From Podarcis raffonei (lineage: Eukaryota; Chordata; Lepidosauria; Squamata; Lacertidae): 64,000 bases of DNA. Position 1 is the stretch's first letter, and the number at the start of each line of letters is the position of its first letter. Below the pieces are notes generated by a model that had not been told where the DNA came from, ran no database searches, and saw nothing but the letters and a program-made list of their open reading frames with translations. Shown piece by piece: positions 1 through 11,944 of the stretch. The DNA is taken from assembly GCF_027172205.1 (NCBI RefSeq), contig NC_070611.1, positions 39,552,979-39,616,978 of the forward strand. The letters run 5' to 3'. Made by a program: the position numbers and the translations under genes.

Positions 1-113
1 CGGCCGCAACATCTGGGGGGGGCGCGCTCGCACTCGAGTGCTAAAATCCACGGGTTAGGGGGCGCAAATTACTTGCCTTGCCCCGGGTGCTAACAACCCA
101 CGCTACGCCACTG
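1..113. mobile_element. hAT-type non-autonomous element, 3' part (cut by window edge)
   Basis: The right end reads inward as CAGTGGCGTAGCGTGGG, a typical hAT terminus. The left end lies outside the window. Confidence 0.5.
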
Positions 114-345
114 TAACCTTGTACCTTCTTCTAGAAGGCAGAAGCTGAAAGAGATAATTTCCAGGGTGGGCACTATCCTGCACTATCTCAGCAGCTTTCT
201 TATGACACCTGGAAGCGTAGATTTGATCCAAGGTGGGAAGAGTACACCCAGTTATTCTCTCCACAGTCTTTACAACCCTGGACAGCATTGGTTTTTTTCC
301 CTGACCATGCAGCTCCCAAACCACACACACAGACCATAAGTCATA
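105..345 (-). mobile_element. Jockey-superfamily LINE, 3' coding end (fragment)
   Basis: The minus-strand translation contains SRVVKTVERITGCTLPTL followed by DQIYASRCHKK and HPGNYLFQLLPSRRRY. This matches the C terminus of the larger LINE copy at 11945-14140 (CRVVKAAESIVGCPLSTLEQ). It is a short, diverged fragment with no other domain. Confidence 0.75.
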
Positions 346-3155
346 TCTTGGTTGTGGACTTCCTTTAGGCAACTGGTTGGCCACTGTGAAAACAGGATGC
401 TAGACTAATATGAAGCTTTTGTCTGATCTCCTTGCTTTATGTTCATAAGATACTACTGATATTGCACGTCCAACGTCTTATTCCACAACCAATGCCATTG
501 GGCAAGCTATAACTCTTCCCCGTTCCCCTACACCCTTGGCACCCAAAAAGAATCCTGTGTGCTATTTGCAGCGATTAATAATGAATAAATTTGTCTAGCC
601 AAATCTTTTTGATCTGAATCTTTGTCTGCCTTGTTTGTACGAATTGGAGGAGAGGGACAAGCAAGGGTCTTTTCACTTCTTCGTAGGAGAACACATGGCT
701 TTCCATAATTAGATCCAATACAGTTTCAATCCTATAATTATGCCGCAATGAAACAATGCCAAGTTTGTTAAATGTTAAGCTGTTCACTGTTTTAAAATGC
801 ACTTTTTAAAACAGATGGTTTTCAGGCCTTCGGTTTTCTCTTCAAAACAGGAAAGTTGCCATTGCTTATCCAGGAGACATTCAGCTGTATTTCACTTCTT
901 CATCCACCTCATGTTTTCCCTCCATTTTGGTGCTTACTCGGTGCCTGGCCACTGTGTGCATTTCCTTAACTTGGAAAAATGTGGGAGTAAATGGTAATAT
1001 TTGGGGTGGTATTCCAGCATACAGAGTTATTTCCTGCTGTTTTTGTGTGGGAATCCTGGTGCTACAGAATAATGTATGTGCAGAAAGGGTGCAACAATGT
1101 TTGTTGTTGTGTCACACCATGGACACTGGTGTGAATGAAATCTAGCGCAAGATGCTGGTATATTGGTAAACAAAAAACAAACAAAAAAAACCAGATCCAT
1201 AATATAACAGGTATCATAGTGTGAAAAGAGTGTTAGAAAATGGAACAGAAACACTAGCTTCATAATTAGAAAACGAATGCAATATCCCCCATGTCTAAAT
1301 GTGCCATGAGTTGCTTTGAGCATTCCTGTATGATCTCTCAGCCTAACCAGGATCACACCAAAAAATTACAGAGAACTTTGAAGATTTACAAATCTATGAA
1401 GCTAAAGTAGTGCCAGCCCAAGACATTCTTCTGTCTGAGAGCCTGAGCAAGTCATGTTCCCCACACCAAGTCAAGATACATAACATACCAAAGGTCATCC
1501 ACATTATTCTGATATTTGAGATAGAAAACCCCCACAAGCATCCTATTTCCTCCAACTGTAAAAAGGCAATGGCCACAAATGAAATAACTAGCACTTTCCT
1601 GCCCTTTCACGACCCCAAAAATCTGCTGCCTGAGGTTGTCATTTTATCCTACCTAGCAGTATGGTTGGCTCCTTCCATTTGTTCCAGAGAGTAAATGAAC
1701 TTTCCTAAGTAGGGTAGTGGTGTGTCCTACTTTACAGAGGACACTCCTCCATTTCAAGGACCATCTGCTCCAAATCCAGTATAAACATAAAGAACCATAA
1801 GAAGGGAGAGGACTTTGAGGTTGCCCATCAGTGGGTAGCAGACCGAGAAGGCATAAGGAAAAAAGGCCCAAGGGTTCTTAGCATATCTGGACTTGAGTAG
1901 AAATGGGGTCAGAAGGGAAGCATGGAAGCCAGGCAGACCCTGACTGTGACATAAAATTCAACTAGAGTTGCCTGGCCTAATACTGAAAATCTAAGAACTG
2001 CATTGCCTACTGTACAACAGCTTTACATTGGTGGCTTGTAGAAGTCAGCCAAGACCTTGTAGATCTTGAGTCCTTGAACACTTGGTAGGAGGGAACAATT
2101 CACAGCTTAATCAGGAATCAAGAAGCCAGACAGATAAGACAGGGCCCCGCATGTGATTTGTTTGTAAATGCCCTTCTGGGGGGGGGGAATAGTTCCAGTT
2201 GGTGGTCATTTTTATCTGCAGTCTAGACAAGATTGGTGTCCCAGAAGACACCAGGCTGGTGTCCCAGAAAAGCAGGCTGTTCAGCCCTTGCAGTATAGAA
2301 GGAAGCCCCAAATTTCAAGAAGATAAAGCACATCTTAAGAAATAGAGTTTTCCAAAAAGAAATGTTGACAGTTACTAACAGCTACATACTGAGAACAAAG
2401 CCTTGTTAACAGTCTAATGTGGTTATTATTCTTTGCTGATTGATTCAGGTCAGGGCTGGCATCAGCACTTGGCATCTTTGGACAGCTGCCAGGGTCCCAG
2501 CGCCCTGGCAGGAACCACTGCTGATACCTAGCCTGTTCTGCCTATTATTTTATCCCTTTGGCCTAGCCAGGCTGCTGGATCCTGCCACCCATTTAATTTC
2601 CAACAATACTCCAGATGTGGCTATTATGCAATTCCTGGGAGGACACCTTTCTTTTAAAAAAAGGTTGCCCACTGCTCAGCTGATTCCTGTGCACATGCCC
2701 CATTTCTACAAAAGTAACACATTCGAATCAACTAACTGGAAAGCAAAACAAGGCAAAAGAGAACACCTAAGTGGTGTGGATGGTAACAAGTGGATTCGTC
2801 TTCAGCTTCAACTGCAAATGTCAGGTCTGAATGGAGAAAACATGGATTCCAAGCAAGATCCAACACAAATGTGGGAAAGTCCTCTAACACTTCAACAGGG
2901 TTTGAGACAGGTGCATATTTCTGCAGAAAAGTTAAATAATACAGACATGTTAATTGATCATTTCCCTATATAGACCACATTTACATTGCCTTGGGTTAAA
3001 AGACAGGAGAACAGGTATCTATGTATTTTAGTTAGTTCTTTTCTATTCCCTAAACTAGCCAGTCTGGTTTCAAAAACCATGGGGTGCAACAAACAATGAG
3101 TTTAATGTGTAATGAAAGACCAAGGAATTGGGGGGGGGGACACACACACTAGGGA
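346..3155. other. intergenic DNA without recognised gene
   Basis: Largely unique sequence. A short CR1-tail-like string (GGTTGGCCACTGTGAAAACA) is seen near 376-395. The 177-codon frame at 2440-2973 shows no known domain and is probably chance. Confidence 0.5.
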
Positions 3156-3835
3156 ATCTAAGTTTATCCATTCTAAAGTCAACCTCCTGGCAAATAGAAG
3201 GGGAAGAAATGGAGGCAGTGAGAGATTTTACTTTCCTGAGCTCCATGATCACTGCAGATGTTGATAGCAGTCACGAAATTAAAAGATGCCTGCTTCTTGG
3301 GAGAAAAGCGATGACAAACCTGGACAGCATCTTATAAAGCAGAGACATCACCTTGCCAACAAAGGTCCGTATAGTTAAAGCTACGGTTTTCCCAGTAGTG
3401 ATGTATGGAAGTGAGAGCTGGACCATAAAGAAGGCTGATCGCCGAAGAATTGATGCTTTTGAATTATGGTGCTGGAGGAGACTCTTGAGAGTCCCATGGA
3501 CTGCAAGAAGATCAAACCTATTTCTGAAGGAAATCAGCCCTGAGTGCTCACTGGAAGGACAGATCCTGAAGCTGAGGCTCCAATACTTTGGCCACCTCAT
3601 GAGAAGAGAAAACTCCCTGGAAAAGACCCTGATGTTGGGAAAGATGGAGGGCACAAGGAGAAGGGGACGACAGAGGACGAGATGGTTGGACAGTGTTCTC
3701 GAAGCCACCAGCATGAGTTTGACCAAATTGCGTGAGGCAGTGGAAGACAGAAGTGCCTGGCATGCTCTGGTCCATGGGGTCATGAAGAGTCAGACACAAC
3801 TAAACGACTAAACAACAACAAAACTCAACAAAACA
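3156..3835 (+). mobile_element. BovB (RTE-clade) LINE, 3' end
   Basis: 5'-truncated. The translation runs EGEEMEAVRDFTFLSSMITA, then PTKVRIVKATVFPVVMYGSE, then ELWCWRRLLRVPWTARRSN and the C-terminal HGVMKSQTQLND. These are hallmark BovB motifs (C-terminal part of the polymerase ORF). One in-frame TAA (about 3336) interrupts the reading frame, which is otherwise open to 3811. The element ends in an ACAAC-rich tail. Confidence 0.93.
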
Positions 3836-4505
3836 GAGTTGCTAATGGCATGTCCCTTCCAGGAAATTTCATTAGAGAAAGAAATAAAAGTGTGAGATCT
3901 GTAGTGCAACAGTATTGTCCCACTATTAAATGAGTTATTTGAACATGAGATTCTCAGAACTATTTCAGAGGGCCAGATCAATTTCTTGAACACCATTAAC
4001 TGGGAGTAAGTAAAGTGTTCTCTATCAGTCTTATGGTTTTTTGTAATCTGAAGATGGTTTTCTATAGTCTGCAGTACAGGAACAAATTGGAAGAGTGCAA
4101 AATTGGCACCACATAGCACCAGCATTTCTGTATTGTTGTGTTTCCATGGTCACAATCAGGCAGGTAGCACAGAATGGCTTTGTAAGGTGCTTTCAGTTCT
4201 AGGTCATGCTGCCTCCTGACATCACCTTCCAATATACCTGTAGCCAAATTTCTATATGATTTGCTTCACCTTGGATCACCTGGATCACCTTGCTGACCCC
4301 ATGGTCTATGCTGAAAAAGATGTGTAAGAACTCTGCAGAAATTCTTAAGAACTTTTTGGTTTTGAGAAGAGCTACTTTTTAGAGAACATGTAACATATCT
4401 GTGGCTCAATTCCTCTAGAAGGCATGGAAGCAGGGTCAATGAATGTTCATTGGCTGGATTGAGACAAAAAGACACTGGTTACTTTGAGCCACGATTCCAG
4501 TGACC
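3836..4505. other. intergenic, nothing recognised
   Basis: Moderately AT-rich unique sequence with no repeat or gene signal. Confidence 0.5.
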
Positions 4506-4683
4506 ATAGGAGCATAGGAAGTTGCCTTGTACTGAGTCAGACCATTGGTCCACCTACCTCAGTTATGTCCACACTGACTGGCAGCAGCTCTCCAAGATTG
4601 TAGACAGGGGTCTCGCCCAGCCCTACCTGAAGACACTGAATATTGAGCCTGGGACCTTCGGCCTGGGAAGCAAATGCTGTGCT
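4506..4683 (-). mobile_element. tRNA-derived SINE (family with TCAGACCATTGGTC motif)
   Basis: Carries the family's CTGAGTCAGACCATTGGTCC and GACTGGCAGCAGCTCTCC blocks and ends near its tRNA-like head, in reverse orientation. Other copies are at 6306, 10125, 19278, 20290 and 56955. Confidence 0.7.
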
Positions 4684-4932
4684 AGAAGAAGAAGAGTTTG
4701 GATTTGCTATCCCGCTTTATCACTACCTGAAGGAGTCTCAAAGCGGCTCACATTCTCCTTTCCCTTCCTCCCCCACAACAAACACTCTGTGAGGTGAGTG
4801 GGGCTGAGAGACTTCAGAGAAGTGTGACTGGCCCAAGGTCACCCAGCAGCTGCCTGTGGAGGAGCGGAGACACGAACCCGGTTCCCCAGATTATGAGACT
4901 ACCACTCTTAACCACTATACCACACTGGCTCT
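4684..4932 (-). mobile_element. CORE-type (MIR-like) tRNA SINE
   Basis: Reverse orientation. Its complement begins with a tRNA-like GTGGTATAGTGGTTAAGAG head and CGGGTTCGTGTC B box. It then has the CORE-like GTGACCTTGGGCCAGTCACA block and an L2-like tail ending AACTCTTCTTCTTCT. It abuts the preceding SINE and may have inserted into its head. Confidence 0.8.
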
Positions 4933-6305
4933 GAGGTGACAGGCAGAAAAAGAGATGGTGTCAAGGAGCTCCCTGTCTGACTTAGAACAGGATCCATGAG
5001 TAAGGAAGTACTTCAGACCTTCTACATCCATGATTTGGAGGGTGATGGATATGGTGATGATGTAGCTTAACACCCTTGTCCCTACTCTCCCTGCTCATGT
5101 GTCGTTTCTACACATGAGCGTAATGCCCAAATCAGGCCATTGTAATTTCTCTAGTAAACAAGGAAAGGGGTCTTTGTTTTCTACCACCCGCTCAGCATCT
5201 ACAGGTTTTCCTCCAAAGAGAAGAACAAGCACATGAACTTCTGCTCCATGATGACACATGCTCTTATGGAACAATCTGATTTAAAGGCTGAACCTCCTGC
5301 TGGAAAAGCCATTCCTTGGAGAGAAGATGAGTTCTTCTCTTTGGGGTCTTTGTTTTCAAGGGAGAAATATGGAATTAATAAATTCCATGTAATTACCCAC
5401 ACAACCAAGTAGTAGGGGCTGCTTAATGGATGCTGCCATTCCCAATTAACCAGATGTTTTAAGACCAAAAGGAACTGGTAAGCAACCCAAATGGGTACAC
5501 ATGTTACCAATTAGTATGTCCAATGGGGCTGGAATGAAAGCATGCCTTTAAGCTTTGATTTTATTCTCTCATTAGCTCCAGACAATTTTGTAAATTAAAG
5601 CAGAGGACACCCCCACCCCGCACAAACTACCCCCTTATAAATGAGAAGGCCTAAGGCGTTGTTTTTACATTTCGGTAGCTGAGTGTCTCAAAGCTTCACA
5701 TGAATGTTCCTGTAGAGCTTTTAAGACACCGGTAATTGACAGTTCCTGTCTGCTCTCTTTCGCCTGTGCAATCAAGTTAATTTGTGCTGGTTTCAAGCTG
5801 CAAGGCATATTTATGGCCATTTAGGACTATGGGTCTAGCAGACCATTATGTGTTGCATATACTATGTCAGGAGCCCACAGGAATTAAGAGGTTTCTGCAC
5901 AATGCCAAGGCAGAGGGTAATCTTTTTACCATAGCCAAATCACAGCCAAAGACTGAGAAATCAAGTTGTCATAAACCATAATTCCATATTAAGCTGATTT
6001 TTTAAAGTTTAGGTTGAGAGGTTGTGGCTGAACAGGGATTGGAACTTGTTTCCTCTACATCTCAAGCCATCACTTCATCCACTGTGACCCAATGTGCACA
6101 ATTAGGTACCCATTAGTGTATGAATGTTTAAATATGACTCTCTTTCAAGGTGGCCTCATCTGAGTCTGAGGACACGGAAACTACAATTCCTTTGTGAATA
6201 TTAGCAGACATTTTCTGTAACAGTGTCTGAACGGAATGGTACTGCATGGTGGTGCAGATACCTGTAGGTTAATCCAGAATGTAGACCTAATTCTTGAGGA
6301 AGGAA
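4933..6305. other. intergenic, nothing recognised
   Basis: Unique AT-rich DNA. Frames of up to about 100 codons lack any domain. Confidence 0.5.
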
Positions 6306-6725
6306 GGGGAATAAGTTCAGTGGTAGTGCACCTGGCTTTCACGAAGAAGGTACTATCCCTAGCATTTCCAGGTAGAACTGGGAGAGGCCCCTGCCTGAAC
6401 TCCTAGAGAGGCACTAGTTGTGATCAAGACGGACCAATAGTCTAAGCCAGGGGTCAGCAACCTAAGGCTCATGGGCCGGAAGCGGCCCATGGAGGCTGTT
6501 TGAACGGCCCATGAGCTGCCCCTGAACCGAGCTGCCCGCTCTCACGCTGCACTAAACTGGCGTGGGGACTAGCTTCCGTGGTGCCAAAAATTGCGTCTGC
6601 GCAGACGCCAAAAATTGTGGGCACACACATGATACGGCCCACGGAGGGATCTCTGCGGGAACAATCTGGCCCAGGCAAGATAAACCTTGCTGACCTCTGA
6701 TCTAAGCCAACTTTGCATGCTCCTC
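6306..6725 (+). mobile_element. tRNA-derived SINE split by a hAT element
   Basis: The left part keeps a tRNA-like head (AGTTCAGTGGTAGTGCACCT) and the body. It reaches GGACCAATAGTC, where the hAT element 6448-6699 interrupts it. Remnants resume after 6707. Confidence 0.6.
6448..6699. mobile_element. hAT (Charlie-like) non-autonomous element, 252 bp
   Basis: The terminal inverted repeats are CAGGGGTCAGCAA and TTGCTGACCTCTG. An 8-bp target duplication flanks it, GTCTAAGC (6440-6447) and ATCTAAGC (6700-6707), 7 of 8 identical. Internally it has the GGCCC-rich composition also seen at 49412-49664. Confidence 0.9.
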
Positions 6726-6910
6726 AGTAGGCAGTAAATCTGTGTCTAGACTGGCCTATTACAGGTAGAGATTCACAAAATGAAATAATCCTCAATGAGG
6801 AAAGGATATACACATTATAAGTTTTCATGTGGGCAGATTTCTGTAGAGCTGCATCCCCTCATTGGAGCCCCAGATGCAGCTCAGATGCAGGGGAAGACTA
6901 CAACTACACC

Positions 6911-6911
<1 letters not shown>

Positions 6912-6949
<38 letters not shown>
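6912..6949. repeat. (GT)n microsatellite
   Basis: About 19 perfect GT units. Confidence 0.98.
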
Positions 6950-6951
<2 letters not shown>

Positions 6952-7090
6952 CACCCGCCATGCAAAAATGGCTTTCAGGGTGGTATACAAAGACATTTTT
7001 TGAATGCAAACACAGGAATATAAAACATAACCAAGACCACACTAAAATTAAAAGGGACAAAACCATTTAACCAGCTAAAAAAAAAACCCA
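6950..7090 (-). repeat. LINE 3'-tail-like fragment (L2/CR1 type)
   Basis: The reverse complement resembles the TTTGTATACCACCCTGAAAG... tails common to L2-like repeats in reptiles. Diverged; family uncertain. Confidence 0.4.
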
Positions 7091-7734
7091 TAATCTAAAA
7101 TGCCTGAGCAAATCCAAAGGTTTTAAGCTAGCACCAGAACTTGCACCCCATTCTCTTGAAGTTGAAGCACCTTGTGTTTTCAGTGTTCCAAAATACTTAG
7201 CTTCATAACATGCAGTTGCTTAAAGAAACCTCCCCTTTCAAGCTCTTTGGATGGTGATAAAATGCTGGACCCTCAGCAATCCCAACAGCACCCCAGGGGA
7301 CTTGTTCGTGTGCCCAGCCTAGGAGAAGCGCCTGGGTGTGACAATACCTGGCTCCTTTGGCAAGTTGTGCTGATACTAATCTGAGCAAGCAAAGGCAATT
7401 TCTTATGAAGTATGACAGGCTGGGAAGGAAGCGAAGCTTTTAAGAAAATGAAGTACCAACAGCCTGTGTTGGGCTTTATATAGCACCTGTTCATTGTCCT
7501 GGTATCTAAGCACTGAACAAAGACTCAGATGAAAAGCAAGAGGCCTAGAAAGGTATTTCGTGACATGACATTCATATTCTCATCTTGCAGTGACCTTTCC
7601 CAGGGACCTTGTCAGCCGGGAATAAAAGCAAAAAGTTCCTGTACATGTGAAAACTGCGGCCCCAGAGAATAGTTTGCAGGTGAGGGGAATGAAAGAAACA
7701 AGCCAATGGGAAGGCAGAAGAAGGAAGCATAGAA
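7091..7734. other. intergenic, nothing recognised
   Basis: Unique DNA, no domain-bearing frame. Confidence 0.5.
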
Positions 7735-7872
7735 CAGCAGAGTTGGAAGGGACCACGAGGGTCATCTAGTTCAACCCCCTGCAATGCAATAATCTTTTGC
7801 TCAATGTGGAGCTCAAACCCACAACCCTGAGATTAAGAGTCTCATTCTGTACTGACTGAGCTATCCAAGCTG
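7735..7872 (-). mobile_element. tRNA-Lys-derived SINE with CR1-like tail
   Basis: On the minus strand the head reads TAGCTCAGTCAGTACAGAAT, then GAGACTCTTAATCTCAGGG with a GGTTTGAGCTCC B box, close to tRNA-Lys(CUU). The 3' part (ATGACCCTCGTGGTCCCTTC, then CAACTCTG) resembles a CR1 3' end. A GGAA-rich run (about 7873-7900) lies beside it. Confidence 0.85.
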
Positions 7873-7925
7873 GGAGGGAGGGAGGAAAGGAAGGAAGGAA
7901 TGCTATTGTTTTGTTTTTTAAATAT

Positions 7926-8281
7926 AGGTAAAGGTAAAGGGACCCCTAACCATTAGGTCCAGTCATGACCGACTCTGGGGTTGCAGTGCTCATCTCGCTT
8001 TATTGGCCAAGGGAGCCGGTGTACAGCTTCTGGGTCATGTGGCCAGCATGAGTAAGCCGTTTCTGGCAAACCAGAGCAGCGCACGGAAACGCCGTTTACC
8101 TTCCCGCTGGAATGGTACCTATTTATCTACTTTCACTTTGACGTGCTTTCGAACTGCTAGGTTGGCAGGAGCAGGGACCGAGCAACGGGAGCTCACCCCG
8201 TTGCGGGGATTCGAACTGCCGACCTTCTGATCGGCAAGCCCTAGGCTCTGTGGTTTAACCCACAGCGCCACCTGTGTCCCC
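7926..8281 (-). mobile_element. Sauria-type tRNA SINE, copy 1
   Basis: Near full length, reverse orientation, starting at its ACCTTT-type tail and ending at the tRNA-like head (CTGTGGTTTAACCCACAGCG). Imperfect target duplication TTTTTAAATA/TTTTTAAAGA. Confidence 0.93.
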
Positions 8282-8283
8282 TT

Positions 8284-9265
8284 TTTAAAGATACCAGAGG
8301 AAAATCTAACAGGATACTGAAATCAAAAAAGGGCTACCAAAAAAATCAAGGGAATGGAACAACTTCCCTATGAGGAAATAATGCAATATTTTGGGATTTT
8401 TAGTATAGAGAAAATGAGAATTAAAATGATATTTAGAGCGGTATATAAAATTATGCATGGCATGCAGAAAGCAGGTTTTTTCCCTCTCCTTCCCTCATAG
8501 CACAAGAGCTCTAGGACATCAATTGAATCTAAATGTTGCAAGATTCAGGACAAAGGAAACTACTTATTCACATAGTTAAAATTCTGGGATTTCCTCTCAC
8601 CAAAGGTAGTGATGACCATCACCATGGATGACTTTAAAAGAGAATTAGACAAATTCATGGAAGATAAGGCCCTCAATAGGGATGCAGGTGGCGCTGTGGG
8701 TTAAACCACAGAGCCTAGGACTTGCCGATCAGAAGGTCAGCGGTTTGAATCCCCGCGACAGGGCGAGCTCCTGTTGCTTGGTCCCTGTTCCTGCCAACCT
8801 AGCAGTTTGAAAGCATGTCAAAGTGCATGTAGATAAATAGGTACCGCTCCAGCGGGAAGGTAAACGGCGTTTCTGTGCGCTGCTCTGGTTCGCCAGAAGC
8901 GGCTTAGTCATGCTGGCCACATGACCAGCTGTACGCCGGCTCCCTCGTCCAATAAAGTGAGATGAGCGCCGCAACCCCAGAGTCGGTCACGACTGGACCT
9001 AATGGTCAGGGGTCCCTTTACCTTTACTTTACTGTAAGGCCTTCAATGGCTACTAGCCAAGATGGCTATGTTCTACCTCCACTGCCAGAGGCACTATGCC
9101 TCTGCATGCCAGATGCTGGGAAGCACAATTTGGGGACAGTTCTGTTGTGCTCAAGTCCTGCTTTAAGGCAGCAGTTGGCCTCCATGGGAACAGGATGTTG
9201 GACTAGATGGGCCATCGGCCTGATCCAGCAGGACTGGTCTTACATTCTTAAGATGATAACAAAAA
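8284..9265 (+). mobile_element. CR1 LINE 3' region, split by a SINE
   Basis: The left part (to 8680) and right part (from 9036) align with the bird-type CR1 3' layout: AAAAGAGAATTAGACAAATT, then GGACTAGATGGGCC, GGCCTGATCCAGCAGG and a TTCTTA-rich end. No open RT frame remains. Confidence 0.75.
8681..9035 (+). mobile_element. Sauria-type tRNA SINE, copy 2, inside CR1
   Basis: Full-length plus-strand copy with A-box-like TGGCGCTGTGGG and a B box. Flanked by a 15-bp duplication of CR1 sequence, 8666-8680 and 9036-9050 (two mismatches). Confidence 0.95.
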
Positions 9266-10124
9266 AATTTCTCCATTTTTAAGAGGCTGGGGGCAGTGAA
9301 ATCTTTATATTTTTAGACAGTTGCTGCGTCGCTTGTAGATTATGGTATGAAGTACCATTTCTGGCCAAACTGGAAAATATATAGAGACTGCCTGAACTCC
9401 CAAGTGTTGCTTGAAAGGCAGCTTGTACCTTTACTGTACAAAGGTAGAATATAGATTCATTGCTCTGCACACTTTTGCCTTTGGCCCCACCTGCCACTGG
9501 CTTATGGTCCCCAGAATGTTATCCAGAAGGTGATGAAAAGAAGAAAGGTTCTTCCTCACCCCTGTTGAAAAGGAACAATTCATATAAACTAGTAAAGATG
9601 GTCTCAGCATGGGCTGACAATACTTTCTCCTGGTTTTGTTCTTCACAGGGGTAGGAGGTGGGACAGTCATGCTCGCTGGGAAAAGTACCGCAGACACATA
9701 TGTGGGAGGGGAAATCCAGTCTTAAAACAGCACCCTGGATTCATCCTTGCTGATTCATAACTTCCTACATGCATTAAAAAAACCAGTTCAGCCATTTCCA
9801 AGAGATGCAGGCTAACAACAACAAAAAGTGAGATGAAAAATTCAGGCACCATTTAGTTCCTTTCTTCCCATGAATTTTTTTTGGGGAAGAAGGGACATCT
9901 CTTTGATCTAAGCTTTGCAGGACAATCCAAATGACAGCCAGAGTTCAAACAAGAGCAGCTCTAGGAGTGCTCATGAACCTTCAGCATGTGGAGATATGCT
10001 CGGAGTTGTCCTTTTTCAGGTGTGTTCAACAGAGGGAATGCTCTCCAGTTTTGCCTCAGCTGGCTTTGTCTCCATATTCATGGTGAAGCCAGTTGCACTT
10101 GCCCTGACAAGGCTGCTATAATGG
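9266..10124. other. intergenic, nothing recognised
   Basis: Unique DNA without gene or repeat signal. Confidence 0.5.
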
Positions 10125-10203
10125 GGGCAAGTAGGAACCTGGAAGTTGTCTCAGACTGAGTCAGACCATTGGTCCATCTACTGTAGCTCAGAATTGTCTA
10201 CAC
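10125..10203 (-). mobile_element. tRNA-derived SINE fragment
   Basis: Contains the family's CTGAGTCAGACCATTGGTCC and GTCTACACTG blocks. It stops where the L1 piece begins; the rest of the SINE was not found. Confidence 0.65.
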
Positions 10204-11935
10204 TGTAGCATGAAATCTGGCCCCAACTTCCTACAAATCCTCAAATAAATATACTCCCAAGCCTCATCAAAATGCAGAACTAACAATATGGACTCTAACA
10301 CCATAGCAATCCAAAGAGGCACAAAACAAGGATGCCCAATGTCTCCCTTCTTCTTTATCCTGGCTCTGGAACCCTTAGCAATCTGAATCCTAGCAGCTAC
10401 AGGCATCAAGGGAGTGGAAATAAAAAGCAGAACCTATAAATTAGGGCTCTTTGCAGATTACCTAATGGTCACAACACCAGACCCCTTAAACACAGCAACC
10501 TCCCTAATCAGAGAACTCAACACATTTGCAGTGGTGTCGGGCCTACAAGTAAACTTTGCAAAGTCAGAAGCTATGTGCTTCAACACCCCTCCTCACACCC
10601 AAAAAGAACTCACTAATGTCACCAAGATAAAACTTTGCCACACCATGTTCAGATACCTAGGGGTACAAATAATAATAATAATTTATAATAATAATTTATT
10701 ATTTATACCCCGCCCATCTGGCTGGGCCTCCCCAGCCACTCTGGGCGGCTTCCATAGAAACCAAAAATACAGTAAAATATCACACGCTAAAAACTTCCCT
10801 GAACAGGGCTGCCTTAAGATGTCTTCTGAATGTCAGGTAGTTGTTTATCGCTTTGACATCTGCTGGAAGGGCGTTCCACAGGGCGGGCGCCACTACCGGA
10901 AGGCCCTCTGCCTGGTTCCCTGTAGCTTTGCTTCTCGCAATGAGGGAACCGCCAGAAGGCCTTCGGCGCTGGACCTCAGCGTCCGGGCAGAATGATGGGG
11001 GTGGAGACGCTCCTTCAGGTATACTGGACCGAGGCCAGTATAACCAGAAACCTCAATAAATTATACCTCCACAAATACAAGCCCCTGTGGCGCCAAATTA
11101 ACAAAGACCTAAAGAGATGGAACAACACGAATTTCAATTTCTCAGACAAAATAGCCATGATCAAAATGACCACCCTCCCAAAACTAACCTACTTATTCCA
11201 AACCCTCCCAATCTGGATTTACCAAACCCAACTCCACAGATGGCAGAGAAAACTACACTCCTTTATCTTCTCATACAAAAAAACCATGAATAAACCCCAA
11301 ATACCTGCACCTCCCCACCTCAGAAGGAGGATGGGGAATCCCCAACATAGAAACATATTACATTGCCAACCAAATATGCCATATAATCCCATATATACTA
11401 GAAGATGAGACAAAACAATGGATACACCTAGAGAGGGACACAATTGAAAGTACCTGCACCACAGCATACCCTCTCCTCCCAAACAAACTAAGGAAAATTC
11501 CCACAACACTTAACAGGTACACATAGACCATGCTCTAAAAAATCCACCAACAGCATACAAATCAGTATGGCTAACCTGAACCAAAACGCCCACTCACACA
11601 TGAAAACAAAGACCACTACAGCCAACCACAATTGAACAACCGCACCCTAGGCCAACCCCAACCTCTCGCACCAGCAAAGGAACACAAGTGAACAGCAGAG
11701 AACCTGCACAAGCAACGCTGACACCAAACCCTACATATATTAAGTAAAATAGAAACATCATCACCCGACCCCACCCCCACCCATCTTCCCCCACTCCACC
11801 CCTTCACCCCTTTTCTTCCTAATGTCTCAAAAAATGAAACTGATTTGTAAAAATGTTACATGGAAAAAATACGAGAGAGAGACATTGCACATACTTTTGT
11901 AAATCAAGAAAATCTTTAATAACAATACATAAAGT
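10204..11935 (+). mobile_element. L1-clade LINE, 3' part, split by an L2 piece
   Basis: The translation gives RGTKQGCPMSPFFFILALEP (RT block), then GLFADYLMVTT, and after the L2 insertion NKLYLHKYKPLWRQINKDLK, then LPKLTYLFQTLPIW. These are L1 ORF2 features. The RT motif reads FADY instead of FADD, so one catalytic Asp is lost. There are also several stops. The 3' UTR reaches AATCTTTAATAACAATA at about 11930, a plausible L1 end. Confidence 0.85.
10668..11036 (-). mobile_element. L2-type LINE 3' end inserted in L1
   Basis: Begins with an AAT-rich tail and the diagnostic CCCCGCCCATCTGGCTGGGC, then the end of the L2 ORF in reverse. It interrupts the L1 reading frame at YLGVQ. Confidence 0.9.
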
Positions 11936-11944
11936 GTGCAACCA

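Noticed and set aside
2440-2973. 177-codon plus-strand open frame
   Set aside because: No recognisable domain, no splice or codon-use signal, intergenic setting; probably chance.
6795-7070. Frame with a CVCVCV run
   Set aside because: Translation of the GT microsatellite at 6912-6949.
7790-7870. tRNA-Lys gene
   Set aside because: Head of a reverse-oriented SINE; arms are mutated and a SINE body follows directly.
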